From Shouchella miscanthi (GTDB lineage: Bacteria; Bacillota; Bacilli; Bacillales; Bacillaceae_D), in assembly GCF_007725405.1 (NCBI RefSeq), contig NZ_CP042163.1, positions 2,604,001 to 2,668,000 of the forward strand: a stretch of 64,000 nt of DNA, read 5' to 3'. The translations under genes and the position numbers were made by a program. The notes under the pieces were generated by a model. The model was given only the letters and a program-made list of their open reading frames with translations, did not search any database and was not told the origin of the DNA. Below, one piece after another: positions 25,036 through 34,179 of this stretch (position 1 is its first letter; each line of letters begins with the position of its first letter).

Positions 25036-26369
25036 AGTAAATCGGCTGCAAGCTGCGCAAGCGCTGAGCGTTCCCCTTTTATTAACTTAATATGGCCGCT
25101 CAGCGCTTCATTTTTAAACGTTTCCACTGCGTACGTTAACCCATTTGTATATTCATCAAGATACGGATGATCAATTTGCTGAGGATCTCCCATTAATACA
25201 ACCTTGCTTCGTTCACCGACACGAGTCAGTATTGTTTTCACCTCATGTTTTGTTAGATTCTGCGCTTCATCAATAATGATATATTGATCGGGTATGCTTC
25301 TCCCTCTAATATACGTTAATGCTTCCACTTGGATGGAACCAAGGCCAGCAAGGATTCGATCAAGCTCTCCAGGCTTTTTCGTATCAAACAAAAACTCCAG
25401 ATTGTCGTAAATTGGTTGCATCCATGGTTTTAACTTCTCTTCTTTTTCTCCTGGTAAATAGCCGATATCTTTACCAAGGGGTACAATAGGTCTTGCAACA
25501 ACTAGTTTTTTATAAAGATGTAAGTCTTCCGTTTGTAATAGCCCGGCTGCCAGTGACAGCAACGTTTTACCTGTACCCGCTTTTCCTACTAACGTGACAA
25601 GCGGTAAGTCATTCCGAAGCAAGAGTTCAAAGGCCATTTTTTGCTGTGCATTTCGTGGCTTTATCCCCCATATATGTTCATACTCACCGATTAACGGTTT
25701 GATTTTCTTACCAAGTAAATCGACTCTACCAATCGCGGAACTCGAAGCTTGAGAATAATCCTTTAAAATGACAAACTGATTTGGGTAGAGATGATCTACC
25801 TCCAATTCATCCACTGCAATTTCACCGTTTTTATAAAAAGCAGTAATGACTTCTTGATTTGTATAGCAATCCTTATAGCCGCTATAGCCTTCGTCACTTT
25901 CAATAACTCGATCATTCAGAAAATCTTCCGTCAGCAAATCAAAAGAATCCGCTTTTACCCGTACAAGAGCATCTTTACTTACAAGCACGACATCTCGTCC
26001 GTTCGCTTTTTCCTTTTCTTCATTTTGCAAATTAAGCGCAACCGCAATAATACGGTTATCATTTGTCATATCCGCAAAGACATGCTTTAAATGTTGAAAG
26101 GAACGATGATTTAGTTCAACCCGAACGGTACCTCCTTCGTGTAGCTGCACTCCTTTATGAAGCTTTCCGCCTTCTCTTAATTGGTCAATAATACGAGCAA
26201 TCATTCGTGCATTCCGGCCCACTTCATCCATATTTTTCTTTTTAGAATCGACTTCTTCAAGAACAATTGCTGGAATAATAACTTCGTGCGGCTGAAACTG
26301 ATAGATCGAATAAGGATCTTGTAACAATACATTTGTATCAAGAACATACATTTTCTTGGCATTAGTCAA
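25032..26369 (-). CDS. ylaK: PIN-PhoH2 family ATPase/ribonuclease YlaK
   Basis: The 445-residue protein joins an N-terminal PIN nuclease domain (about 5-150; acidic residues D11, E39 and D104 form a plausible metal site) to a C-terminal PhoH ATPase domain with Walker A GKAGTGKT (262-269) and Walker B 'IIIDEAQNLT' near residue 367. PhoH2 proteins couple ATP-driven RNA unwinding to cleavage. No antitoxin-like partner gene is adjacent. It matches B. subtilis YlaK in fold and location and is transcribed alone. Confidence 0.9.
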   Translation of the reverse strand: MTNAKKMYVLDTNVLLQDPYSIYQFQPHEVIIPAIVLEEVDSKKKNMDEVGRNARMIARIIDQLREGGKLHKGVQLHEGGTVRVELNHRSFQHLKHVFADMTNDNRIIAVALNLQNEEKEKANGRDVVLVSKDALVRVKADSFDLLTEDFLNDRVIESDEGYSGYKDCYTNQEVITAFYKNGEIAVDELEVDHLYPNQFVILKDYSQASSSAIGRVDLLGKKIKPLIGEYEHIWGIKPRNAQQKMAFELLLRNDLPLVTLVGKAGTGKTLLSLAAGLLQTEDLHLYKKLVVARPIVPLGKDIGYLPGEKEEKLKPWMQPIYDNLEFLFDTKKPGELDRILAGLGSIQVEALTYIRGRSIPDQYIIIDEAQNLTKHEVKTILTRVGERSKVVLMGDPQQIDHPYLDEYTNGLTYAVETFKNEALSGHIKLIKGERSALAQLAADLL

Positions 26370-26568
26370 AAAAACGCCTCCTAAGTAAGTGCGTTAAGAA
26401 TTTGCCTTTCAGTAGAAGCAAGCTTCCTCTCTTCTTAATCGTATGAAAAAAGCGCACAACTTAGACGAAGGATTATTGATTATTATAGGAGTTTCTTTTT
26501 GCTCTATTATTCGATACACTAGATATACCATATGGGTAAAGTGAGGTGTACGTCTTTAAGACGACAAA

Positions 26569-26772
26569 ATGAAAGTACAATGCGTTATATGCGACTGTAT
26601 TGAAGATATTGATGACTATAGCGTTATCGCCAAGAAACTACGAAACCGACCAATTCACACGTACATGTGTAGCAGCTGTCAACAACGAATTGCAAAACGT
26701 ACAGATGAACGTAAAGCGACTGGCAGTTTCTCCGTTCCACATACACAAAAAGAAGAGAGCGATTGGCCTTAA
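26569..26772 (+). CDS. ylaI: YlaI-family zinc-ribbon protein
   Basis: The 67-residue protein has two CxxC knuckles (C5/C8 in 'CVIC' and C34/C37 in 'CSSC'), predicting a zinc ribbon, as in YlaI/DUF2197. The role is unknown. No strong ribosome site precedes the ATG; 'GACGACAAA' is the nearest sequence, so initiation may be weak or the start could differ. The stop overlaps that of ylaH by four bases (TTAA read both ways). Confidence 0.82.
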   Translation: MKVQCVICDCIEDIDDYSVIAKKLRNRPIHTYMCSSCQQRIAKRTDERKATGSFSVPHTQKEESDWP

Positions 26773-27119
26773 CCAACGCTCCCTCCATTTTCTTCCGATC
26801 TTGCTTTTTCTTTTCGGTGCATAAACAACCGAAATCGATAAATCCCTAGCACGAGTGCTGAAATAGCTAAAACGGCCATAATCGGCGCCCCAAACACAAA
26901 TTCCAGAAACCATAATCCAAAGCTTCCAATGATCAGCATCACATAGACAACAATCATTTTGAGAACAGGTAATTTTCGTGCAAACCCTAAATTGAAAACG
27001 AGAACTGTGAGCAACGTCGTAGCGATAAATGCGACAAAGCCAATCCACGGTTGCTCATAAGTAGCCTGCATAAGCCAAGATAGGTTTTCAACAGGTACCA
27101 TCTCTTCACCGTTTCGCAT
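26769..27119 (-). CDS. ylaH: YlaH-like membrane protein
   Basis: The 116-residue protein has three hydrophobic segments (about residues 23-43, 52-70, 74-92) and a basic C-terminal tail, matching the YlaH-like family. It begins 23 bases after typA on the same strand, as in B. subtilis ylaG-ylaH, and is probably co-transcribed with it. Function is unknown. Confidence 0.85.
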   Translation of the reverse strand: MRNGEEMVPVENLSWLMQATYEQPWIGFVAFIATTLLTVLVFNLGFARKLPVLKMIVVYVMLIIGSFGLWFLEFVFGAPIMAVLAISALVLGIYRFRLFMHRKEKARSEENGGSVG

Positions 27120-27142
27120 AATCCTGGCCCCCTTCGTTCATC

Positions 27143-28981
27143 TTAAGATTTCGAAGCTAGCTTACGACGTTTTTCTTCTCTTTCACGCTCTGATTTAACC
27201 AAAATTTTCTTCCGTAAGCGAATCGATTCAGGTGTCATTTCACAATACTCATCGTCATTTAAATATTCCAATGCTTCTTCAAGGGTTAATATTCTTGGAC
27301 GTTTCATTGTAACGGTCTGATCTTTCGTTGCCGAACGAACGTTTGTTTGTTGCTTCATTTTTGTAATATTAACAGTCAAATCATTTTCACGGGTATGCTC
27401 ACCAACAATCATACCTTCGTAAATTTCTGTACCGGCATCAAGGAAAATCGTTCCACGATCTTCAACACCCATAATACCGTATTGGGTTGCTTTCCCTGTT
27501 TCCATTGACACAAGCACACCTTGACGACGACCACCAACGTGACCCGCAACCATTGGTTGGTACGAATCAAAAGAGTGGTTAATAATGCCGTAGCCACGTG
27601 TTTGTGTTAAGAATTCAGTTGTATAACCGATTAATCCACGAGCAGGAACTAAGAAGTCCAATCGAACTTGTCCCGTTCCAGTGTTTGTCATGTTAACAAG
27701 TTCACCTTTACGCTCACCAATTGATTGCATAACCGCACCTTGATACTCTTCTGGTACATCAATTTGTACACGTTCAACAGGCTCACTTCGAACCCCATCA
27801 ATGTCACGAATAATGACTTCTGGTTTAGACACTTGAAGCTCGTAACCTTCACGACGCATATTTTCAATAAGGATGGATAAGTGAAGTTCGCCACGACCAG
27901 AAACTACCCATACATCTGGTGAATCTGTGTCTTCCACACGTAGGCTCACATCCGTCTCTAATTCAGATTTCAGACGTTCTTCTAGCTTACGGCTCGTCAC
28001 GAATTTCCCTTCTCTTCCAGCAAAAGGTGAGTTATTTACTAAAAAGGTCATTTGCAATGTTGGTTCATCAATTCTAAGGGTAGGAAGAGCATCTTGATGA
28101 TCAATCGGACAAACCGTTTCACCAACATTAATTTCTTCCATTCCTGAGACAGCGATAAGATCGCCTGCTTTTGCTTCTTCAATTTCAACACGCTTTAAAC
28201 CAAGGAAACCAAATAATTTCGTTACACGGAAGTGTTTAACCGAACCATCGAGTTTCATCAACGCAACTTGCTCGCCGACTTTCATCGTTCCTCTAAAGAT
28301 TCGTCCAATTCCGATACGACCAACATAGTCGTTGTAATCTAGTAACGTAATTTGGAATTGAAGTGGCTCATCGCTATTATCAACAGGTGCAGGAATCGAT
28401 TCAATAATAGTATTAAACAAATCTTTCATTGAGTCTTCTTGTTTATCAGGCGTTAAAGAAGACGTTCCATTAATAGCTGATGCATATACAACTGGAAAAT
28501 CAAGCTGATCTTCATCTGCACCTAAATCAATAAATAAGTCAACCACTTCATCAACTACCTCGGCTGCTCTTGCTGCCGGACGGTCAATTTTGTTTACAAC
28601 AACAATAGGCGTTAACTTTTGCTCAAGCGCTTTTTTCAGAACAAAGCGCGTTTGAGGCATACAGCCCTCATACGCATCAACGACGAGCAATACACCGTCA
28701 ACCATTTTCATGATACGCTCTACTTCACCACCAAAATCAGCGTGACCAGGTGTATCCATGATATTTATGCGCTTATCCGCGTAGTTGATCGCGGTATTCT
28801 TTGCTAAAATGGTAATGCCTCGCTCTTTTTCCAAAGCATTTGAATCCATCGCGCGCTCTTGCACTGTTTCGTGCTGCTGGAATGTTCCAGATTGTTTTAA
28901 CAATTCGTCAACCAAGGTTGTTTTTCCGTGGTCAACGTGAGCGATAATCGCAATATTTCTTATATCTTCACGTACATTCAT
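27143..28981 (-). CDS. typA: ribosome-associated GTPase TypA/BipA
   Basis: The 612-residue protein is a translational GTPase with G1 'AHVDHGKTTL' (14-23), switch II 'DTPGHADFGGEV' and G4 'NKID', followed by EF-G-like domains II, III and V and the BipA-specific C-terminal domain ('MTNTGTGQVRLDFLVPARGL'). It assists 50S assembly and translation at low temperature and under stress. The synonym in B. subtilis is ylaG. An extended -10 (TGCTATACT, minus strand, 29027-29035) lies about 50 bases upstream. Confidence 0.97.
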   Translation of the reverse strand: MNVREDIRNIAIIAHVDHGKTTLVDELLKQSGTFQQHETVQERAMDSNALEKERGITILAKNTAINYADKRINIMDTPGHADFGGEVERIMKMVDGVLLVVDAYEGCMPQTRFVLKKALEQKLTPIVVVNKIDRPAARAAEVVDEVVDLFIDLGADEDQLDFPVVYASAINGTSSLTPDKQEDSMKDLFNTIIESIPAPVDNSDEPLQFQITLLDYNDYVGRIGIGRIFRGTMKVGEQVALMKLDGSVKHFRVTKLFGFLGLKRVEIEEAKAGDLIAVSGMEEINVGETVCPIDHQDALPTLRIDEPTLQMTFLVNNSPFAGREGKFVTSRKLEERLKSELETDVSLRVEDTDSPDVWVVSGRGELHLSILIENMRREGYELQVSKPEVIIRDIDGVRSEPVERVQIDVPEEYQGAVMQSIGERKGELVNMTNTGTGQVRLDFLVPARGLIGYTTEFLTQTRGYGIINHSFDSYQPMVAGHVGGRRQGVLVSMETGKATQYGIMGVEDRGTIFLDAGTEIYEGMIVGEHTRENDLTVNITKMKQQTNVRSATKDQTVTMKRPRILTLEEALEYLNDDEYCEMTPESIRLRKKILVKSEREREEKRRKLASKS

Positions 28982-29026
28982 TCTATTCTCTCCTTTATTT
29001 CCTCCATAGAGATGTTCAACTGTCTA

Positions 29027-29035
29027 AGTATAGCA
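29027..29035 (-). promoter_or_regulatory. extended -10 promoter for typA
   Basis: TGCTATACT on the minus strand has a near-consensus -10 with the TG extension. The -35 region is poor. A leader of about 40 bases would follow. Confidence 0.45.
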
Positions 29036-29175
29036 TAAAGTTGTTTCAGTTCCTATTTTATTTCAAAAACAGTATTTCACCAAAAAATGTTTCCCATTTT
29101 GTCACACGTAACCCTTTCCCTCGAAGCAAGAAAGCGGTACACTATTTAATAGTGAATAGAGGGGGTAAGACGATT

Positions 29176-29358
29176 TTGAATAAAGAAAATGTGATATTCC
29201 TAACACTATCCATTATAACGGTATTGTGTATTATGGGGATTGGCGTCGCTGTTGCAGAACGTAGTCTTCTAATTGCTGTTGTCTCAATCGTTGGAATCGT
29301 TGTCTCCATGGGACTAGGATTTGGATTAAGAAAAAAAAACGTGAATAGCCAAAATTAA
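29176..29358 (+). CDS. ylaF: YlaF/DUF5325 small membrane protein
   Basis: The 60-residue protein has two hydrophobic helices (about 5-25 and 30-50) and a basic tail 'RKKNVNSQN'. The start is TTG at 29176, preceded by AGGGGG at 10 bases; a longer frame back to 29041 was rejected because it would read through the promoter region and lacks family similarity. It matches YlaF by size and by position divergent from typA. Function is unknown. Confidence 0.8.
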   Translation: MNKENVIFLTLSIITVLCIMGIGVAVAERSLLIAVVSIVGIVVSMGLGFGLRKKNVNSQN

Positions 29359-29363
29359 AATGT

Positions 29364-29394
29364 AAAAAGGAGAGCCATTAATGGTTCTCCTTTG
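29364..29394. terminator. terminator shared by ylaF and the convergent dehydrogenase operon
   Basis: The stem AAAGGAGAGCCAT / ATGGTTCTCCTTT has a single G-T pair and an almost absent loop, and it overlaps the stop codon of the opposing gene at 29378. Short A and T runs flank it. Confidence 0.7.
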
Positions 29395-30277
29395 TTCGTC
29401 TTTTTACAATACTATTCGTTGCCTCTTCCAAAGGACGAATAATTGCACTCACATCTTGATGCCCGTATTTTTCTTTGGCATGAGCTACTTTTTGCGCTCC
29501 TACTTTCACAACATCAAGAGGCATATTAAGCTCTTCTGCTAATCCTAAAGCAAGCTTAATATCTTTATCTAACAAATTAATCGAGAATCTGGCATCAAAG
29601 TTTCGATCAAGAATTGCATCAACGGCCCAATCCATACTTTTTGAAAATCCAGCACTTCGCTTGATGACGTCATACGCAATAGCAGGGTCTACTCCTGCCT
29701 TTTCGGCCATTACATAACATTCTGCTAAAGCCGACTGATGTACACCAATTAACATATTGTTTAATAGCTTTACCGTTGTTCCACTTCCGATTTGACCAAC
29801 CCGAATGATATACTCACCAAATGCTTCAAGAACAGGTTGTACTGCCGGAAAAACTTCTTCATCACACCCACACATAATCGTTAATGTACCAGCTTCTGCC
29901 CCCATTGGACCTCCACTAATTGGCGCATCCACAAAAGCTGTTCCATTCTTTGCGCTTTCTTGATAGCACCACTCATTCGTAGCAGGATTAACAGTGGAAT
30001 GATCAATGATGACTTTCCCTCTCGAAGCCCCGGCAAGCAAACCTGTTTCCCCATCATATACGTCTTTAATTGAATCAGGTGTTGGTAAACAAGTCATAAC
30101 AACGTCAACTGTTTCTATTAATGATTTGGGGGTTTCTTTTTCAAACGCTCCAAAAGCAACGGCTGTTTCAATCGGACCTCTACTTCGACTTACAACATAC
30201 GTTTCATACCCTGCTTCAACGAGGTGTCTAGCCATCGGTAGCCCCATCGTACCGAGTCCAATAAACCCTACCTTCAT
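29378..30277 (-). CDS. beta-hydroxyacid dehydrogenase family NAD(P)-dependent oxidoreductase
   Basis: The 299-residue protein has the dinucleotide motif 'GFIGLGTMGLPMARHL' (4-19), the substrate motif 'DAPISGGPMGAEAG' (about 118-131) and the catalytic Lys in 'TVKLLNNMLIG' (about residue 169). This is the 3-hydroxyisobutyrate/tartronate-semialdehyde reductase family; B. subtilis YkwC is similar. The substrate is not determined. Its start overlaps the end of the inositol-phosphatase-family gene by 4 bases, so the two form an operon. Confidence 0.9.
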   Translation of the reverse strand: MKVGFIGLGTMGLPMARHLVEAGYETYVVSRSRGPIETAVAFGAFEKETPKSLIETVDVVMTCLPTPDSIKDVYDGETGLLAGASRGKVIIDHSTVNPATNEWCYQESAKNGTAFVDAPISGGPMGAEAGTLTIMCGCDEEVFPAVQPVLEAFGEYIIRVGQIGSGTTVKLLNNMLIGVHQSALAECYVMAEKAGVDPAIAYDVIKRSAGFSKSMDWAVDAILDRNFDARFSINLLDKDIKLALGLAEELNMPLDVVKVGAQKVAHAKEKYGHQDVSAIIRPLEEATNSIVKRRTKENH

Positions 30278-31071
30278 TCCGATCCCTCCTGCAACTGCTG
30301 AACTAATGTTTCATGCAATTGTTTCTTTGCAGCGATTACCGTACCTTTCTCTAGAAACGAAAGTTCTTCATTATTAAATCGAGTCGCTTTACAGCCTGCT
30401 TCTTTTAACAGCACCGCTCCACCTGCATAATCCCACGGTGATAAATTAAAGCTTATGTAAGCGTCCATGCGATCAACTGCAACATACGCCATTTCAAGGG
30501 CAGCTGAACCGTAGGACCTTGTACCGCGACATTTTTGAGCAATCCTCACTAATTCCGGTTGATATGCTCGATCTTCAAGAAGCCAGTTTGAATTTACGCC
30601 AAGTATTGCCTCATGAAGTGGTCTCTCTGTTTGTTTAGTCAATTTTACCCCATCTACAAACAAACCCTCTTTATCGATTGCGTGAAATAACTCACCTTTC
30701 ATGACATCGTAAACGATTCCAATCTTGCCAATACCGTTTTCATATATGCCAATTGAAATGGCAAAGTTTTGCTTCTGATGGACAAAATTCATCGTCCCGT
30801 CAATGGGATCAACAATCCAGACGATTCCTTTTAAATCCTCAATGGCTTCACTTACCCCTTCTTCCCCTAGGAAACGGTGGTTAGGAAATGTACGTTTAAT
30901 TTGGTTATATAGAAATGCTTCTGTCGATTTATCAACATCTGTTACAAGATCATCAGGATTTGATTTTGTATTAATTTGAAAAGATCCTTCTAATGCTTCT
31001 TTAATGGACTCTCCTGCTTCCACGACCCACTCTTTTGCTTGCTGTTCAATTTCTTTCCACGTTGGTTGCAT
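30274..31071 (-). CDS. yktC: inositol monophosphatase family protein (YktC-like)
   Basis: The 265-residue protein has the lithium-sensitive phosphatase motifs: 'GEEGV' (metal-binding Glu), 'WIVDPIDGTMNFVH' and C-terminal 'SPWDYAGGAVLLKEAG'. It removes phosphate from inositol phosphates or related sugar/nucleotide phosphates. An in-frame ATG at 31086 also has a possible site, but the ATG at 31071 is preceded by AGGAGGT and gives the usual 265 residues. It is followed by an overlapping dehydrogenase gene. Position near yktB/yktA matches B. subtilis yktC. Confidence 0.9.
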   Translation of the reverse strand: MQPTWKEIEQQAKEWVVEAGESIKEALEGSFQINTKSNPDDLVTDVDKSTEAFLYNQIKRTFPNHRFLGEEGVSEAIEDLKGIVWIVDPIDGTMNFVHQKQNFAISIGIYENGIGKIGIVYDVMKGELFHAIDKEGLFVDGVKLTKQTERPLHEAILGVNSNWLLEDRAYQPELVRIAQKCRGTRSYGSAALEMAYVAVDRMDAYISFNLSPWDYAGGAVLLKEAGCKATRFNNEELSFLEKGTVIAAKKQLHETLVQQLQEGSE

Positions 31072-31146
31072 CTCGACCTCCTGCATGCTTCATTCCTCTC
31101 TATTATCGCACAAACAAATTTGAATACAAAGTTCTGCACCTTCAAA

Positions 31147-31179
31147 AAAAGAAAAAGTACAGTGTTGTACTTTTTCTTT
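31147..31179 (-). terminator. terminator of ykzI-like gene
   Basis: The inverted repeat AAAGAAAAAGTAC / GTACTTTTTCTTT with a short loop is A/T-rich; the arms provide their own T run on either strand. Confidence 0.65.
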
Positions 31180-31180
31180 G

Positions 31181-31369
31181 CTATTTTTCTAGACTCAGCC
31201 ATTCTTGTCTATATTCATCTAATAACGCTTTACTATCATTAATCTTGTCACTATCTTCCGCCACTAGTGCATCATACAATGTCATTAATTGGTAATCGAT
31301 TTCAAGGCGCAAGACGGACAAACGATTTTCAGGTTCAAATGAATGAAAGGACGGAAGAACTTGTTTCAT
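31181..31369 (-). CDS. ykzI: small YkzI-like protein
   Basis: The 62-residue acidic protein is almost entirely helical ('ENRLSVLRLEIDYQLMTLYDAL', shown in part) and has no Cys or membrane segment. An AAAGGAGAG site six bases before the ATG supports translation. The name comes from its place between yktB and yktC, where B. subtilis has ykzI; I could not confirm sequence similarity. Confidence 0.65.
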   Translation of the reverse strand: MKQVLPSFHSFEPENRLSVLRLEIDYQLMTLYDALVAEDSDKINDSKALLDEYRQEWLSLEK

Positions 31370-31530
31370 CTGCGACTCTCCTTTTGTACATAAGGTACAT
31401 GTTTTTAATTTTCAGATATTATAACATAAAATGGCTGTATCGACTAGTAATTTCTTAAAATCACTAACAATTGATCTTTCAGAAAAAATTCGCTAAGCTT
31501 ACGGTAAAGATGATAAAAGGAGCCTTTCTC

Positions 31531-32157
31531 ATGACAAAAGTCGGTTTTTCTACTGAAGATTTTAAAACATTTACAATAGAGGGGCTAGAACCCCGTATGG
31601 AAGCGATTCGTTCTTCGATCCAGCCAAAATTTCAGCTTATCGGTGAAGAACTTCGTTTGTATATCGAAACGTTACTTAATCAAGATATGCATTTGCACAT
31701 CGCTCAACATGCAAGACGGACAACAAATCCACCAAAAGACACTTGGCTCGCGGTTGCAGCAAATAAACGTGGTTACAAAAAGCACCCTCATTTTCAAGTA
31801 GGTTTATTTGACGATCACCTCTTTGTTTGGCTTGCTTACATTTATGAACTACCAGGTAAACAAGACATTGCAAAACTCTTTCTTGAAAATGAACACGACA
31901 TTAAGGAGACGGTTCCCAATTCTTATATGGTGTCTCTTGACCATACAAAGAAACAGGCTGAACCATTTCAAACTCTTGACCTTACCGCCTCACTTGAGCG
32001 TTTTCGAGACGTAAAAAAAGCAGAGTGGCTTGTCGGCCGTCACTTCTCTGCTACTGACCCCCTTGTACAAGATGGAGAAGCACTTATGAATGAACTGAAA
32101 AGTACAGTACAAACACTGCTTCCTCTCTACAAGCTGTCGTACACAGCGCTTCAATGA
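31531..32157 (+). CDS. yktB: UPF0637/DUF1054 family protein YktB
   Basis: The 208-residue protein has the YktB pattern 'GFSTEDFKTFTIEGLEPRM' at the start and 'HIAQHARRTTNPPKDTW' near residue 65. The ATG at 31531 has an AAAGGAG site; an upstream in-frame start at 31471 has none. No function is established for the family. It is monocistronic with a strong terminator. Confidence 0.9.
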   Translation: MTKVGFSTEDFKTFTIEGLEPRMEAIRSSIQPKFQLIGEELRLYIETLLNQDMHLHIAQHARRTTNPPKDTWLAVAANKRGYKKHPHFQVGLFDDHLFVWLAYIYELPGKQDIAKLFLENEHDIKETVPNSYMVSLDHTKKQAEPFQTLDLTASLERFRDVKKAEWLVGRHFSATDPLVQDGEALMNELKSTVQTLLPLYKLSYTALQ

Positions 32158-32191
32158 TCCCTTTCGCTTTGTTTTGTCAGGATGACACGTT

Positions 32192-32226
32192 TAAAAGACA
32201 TCGGCTTAGTAGCCGATGTCTTTTCT
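32192..32226 (+). terminator. terminator of yktB
   Basis: The 14-bp stem AAAAGACATCGGCT / AGCCGATGTCTTTT with loop TAGT is followed by CTT. The A run on the left may serve the opposing yktA. Confidence 0.85.
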
Positions 32227-32292
32227 TCTAGCGAAACGAATAAGCACTACATATTAAGTACATGCACAGATGCTGTTAACCAGCTAAGTTGG

Positions 32293-32550
32293 TCAAGTTC
32301 GAACGGTCCCATCTTGCTCATTTGCCTGCTTTACCACCTTATAGCAAGATAAGCCTAATTGCTCATCTATTTCTTTAAACAGCTGTTTCTCTTCTGCTTT
32401 TGACGGGACGACACGTTTAAAAGCTTGGTAAGCACTTTGGAGCACACGAGCATCTACGCCCTTTTCTTGGGTTTGTGCAATGAGATCAAAAAACTCCGCT
32501 ACTACAACAATTTCTTCCTGACTCCATTCATAACGAATTGGAATATTCAT
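32293..32550 (-). CDS. yktA: UPF0223 family protein YktA
   Basis: The 85-residue protein has the UPF0223 core 'YEWSQEEIVVVAEFFDLI' and 'FKRVVPSKAEEKQLFKEID'. The structure is a small helical fold; no activity is known. An AAAGGGTGAG site precedes the ATG. It is divergent from speA, as in B. subtilis. Confidence 0.9.
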   Translation of the reverse strand: MNIPIRYEWSQEEIVVVAEFFDLIAQTQEKGVDARVLQSAYQAFKRVVPSKAEEKQLFKEIDEQLGLSCYKVVKQANEQDGTVRT

Positions 32551-32576
32551 TCTTTCTCACCCTTTCAATTTTTCAA

Positions 32577-32605
32577 TAGGCAAATCTGGATTCATTTGCT
32601 ATACT
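32577..32605 (+). promoter_or_regulatory. extended -10 promoter for speA
   Basis: TGC-TATACT, with the -10 hexamer at 32600-32605, is preceded by TAGGCA (32577-32582) at 17 bases. It lies about 60 bases before the speA start. Confidence 0.5.
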
Positions 32606-32663
32606 CTTCTTGTTTGCGTAAATCAGAAACGCATACGTGCATAAGAAATGAGGTGTTCGTTTC

Positions 32664-34142
32664 ATGGAACTTGATCAACAAAAAACGCCATTATTCACAG
32701 GGCTTAAACAATATGCAAGTAAAAACCCAACGCCATTTCACATTCCAGGTCATAAAAAAGGTCAGGGAATGGACCCTTCCTATCGGGAATTTATAGGTGA
32801 CAATGCGTTGTCAATTGATTTAATTAATATAGCACCTCTTGATGACCTTCATCATCCACATGGCTTTATCCATGAAGCTCAGCAACTCGCTGCTCATGCT
32901 TTCGGTGCAGATTATACCTTTTTTTCTGTTCAAGGCACAAGCGGTGCGATTATGACGATGATTATGAGCGTATGCAAACCAGGAGACAAAATTATTGTTC
33001 CCCGTAACGTTCATAAATCCATTATGTCTGCCATTATTTTTTCTGGAGCGCTTCCGATTTTCGTTCACCCAGTAATCGATCGAACTCATGGCATTGCTCA
33101 CGGTGTTACGACTGAATCCATTCAACGGGCGATTGAAGCCCACCCGGACGCTAAAGCCGTTCTCGTTATAAATCCAACCTATTATGGTTTTACATGTGAT
33201 TTAAAAGAAATTGTAGCTATTGCTCATGCCGCTGCTATCCCAGTTCTTGTTGACGAAGCACATGGGGTTCATACTCATTTTTCCAAACAACTACCTATCA
33301 GTGCTATGGAAGCAGGCGCTGACATGGCAGCAACGAGTGTTCATAAGCTTGGAGGGTCTCTGACACAGAGCTCCGTTTTAAATGTAAAATCTGGACTTGT
33401 CTCAGTTGATCATACCACTGCCATTATGAGCATGTTAACGACCACGTCCACATCTTATATCTTACTTGCCTCACTAGATGCTGCCCGTAAGCATCTAGCA
33501 ATAGAAGGCGAAAAAGAACTTAAACGAGTCATTGCTTTAGCTCATTCTGCTCGTAAACAATTAAATGAAATAAATGGACTTCATTGCATTGGCGAAGAGT
33601 GTTTAACGTCCTCCGCTACGTTTGCCCATGATCCTACTAAGCTGTTCATTTCTTTAAATGAACTCTCGATTAGTGGCTACGAAGCGGAAGTGTGGTTACG
33701 GGACCGTTACGGTATTGAAGTAGAACTGTCCGATTTATACAATATTCTCTGCATTATCACGCTAGGCGATGATCAATCAAAAATTGATCTATTAATAAAA
33801 GCTATGACCGAACTTGCTGCGTCTTTTCAACAGACAGACAAACAATCCATTTCCTTGTCTGTAAAAGTTCCGGATATTCCAACTCTCGCCATTTCACCCC
33901 GTGATGCATTTTATTCACAAACGGAATTTGTTTCATTTGATCAATCAGCCGGGCGCATCATTGCGGAATTTATTATGGTTTATCCACCTGGGATTCCAAT
34001 CCTTAGTCCAGGAGAATTAATCACGCAAGAAAATCTGGAGTACGTAAAAGAAAATATGGAAGCAGGCTTACCTGTACAAGGCCCGGAAGATCAAACGCTT
34101 GCTTTTCTAAAGGTTATTAAGGAACAGTCTGCTATTCAATAA
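32664..34142 (+). CDS. speA: arginine decarboxylase (Orn/Lys/Arg decarboxylase family)
   Basis: The 492-residue fold-I PLP enzyme has 'PFHIPGHKKGQG' at the N-terminus, 'VLVDEAHGVH' with D197 contacting the PLP ring, and the PLP lysine K228 in 'TSVHKLGG'. B. subtilis SpeA makes agmatine from arginine, the first step to spermidine; length and synteny agree. Lysine or ornithine as substrate cannot be excluded from sequence alone. An ATGAGGTG site precedes the ATG. Its terminator is shared with the opposing SR1 gene. Confidence 0.9.
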   Translation: MELDQQKTPLFTGLKQYASKNPTPFHIPGHKKGQGMDPSYREFIGDNALSIDLINIAPLDDLHHPHGFIHEAQQLAAHAFGADYTFFSVQGTSGAIMTMIMSVCKPGDKIIVPRNVHKSIMSAIIFSGALPIFVHPVIDRTHGIAHGVTTESIQRAIEAHPDAKAVLVINPTYYGFTCDLKEIVAIAHAAAIPVLVDEAHGVHTHFSKQLPISAMEAGADMAATSVHKLGGSLTQSSVLNVKSGLVSVDHTTAIMSMLTTTSTSYILLASLDAARKHLAIEGEKELKRVIALAHSARKQLNEINGLHCIGEECLTSSATFAHDPTKLFISLNELSISGYEAEVWLRDRYGIEVELSDLYNILCIITLGDDQSKIDLLIKAMTELAASFQQTDKQSISLSVKVPDIPTLAISPRDAFYSQTEFVSFDQSAGRIIAEFIMVYPPGIPILSPGELITQENLEYVKENMEAGLPVQGPEDQTLAFLKVIKEQSAIQ

Positions 34143-34177
34143 AAAACAACGTAGCGCAAGCGCTACGTTGTTTTGTT
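34142..34177. terminator. bidirectional terminator of speA and SR1
   Basis: The stem AACAACGTAGCGC / GCGCTACGTTGTT with loop AA has A6 on the left and TTTTGTT on the right. It ends speA on the plus strand and the SR1-like RNA on the minus strand. Confidence 0.9.
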
Positions 34178-34179
34178 AT

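Noticed and set aside
29041..29175. Longer YlaF frame
   Set aside because: It would cover the typA/ylaF promoter region and lacks a ribosome site; the TTG at 29176 with AGGGGG fits the family length.
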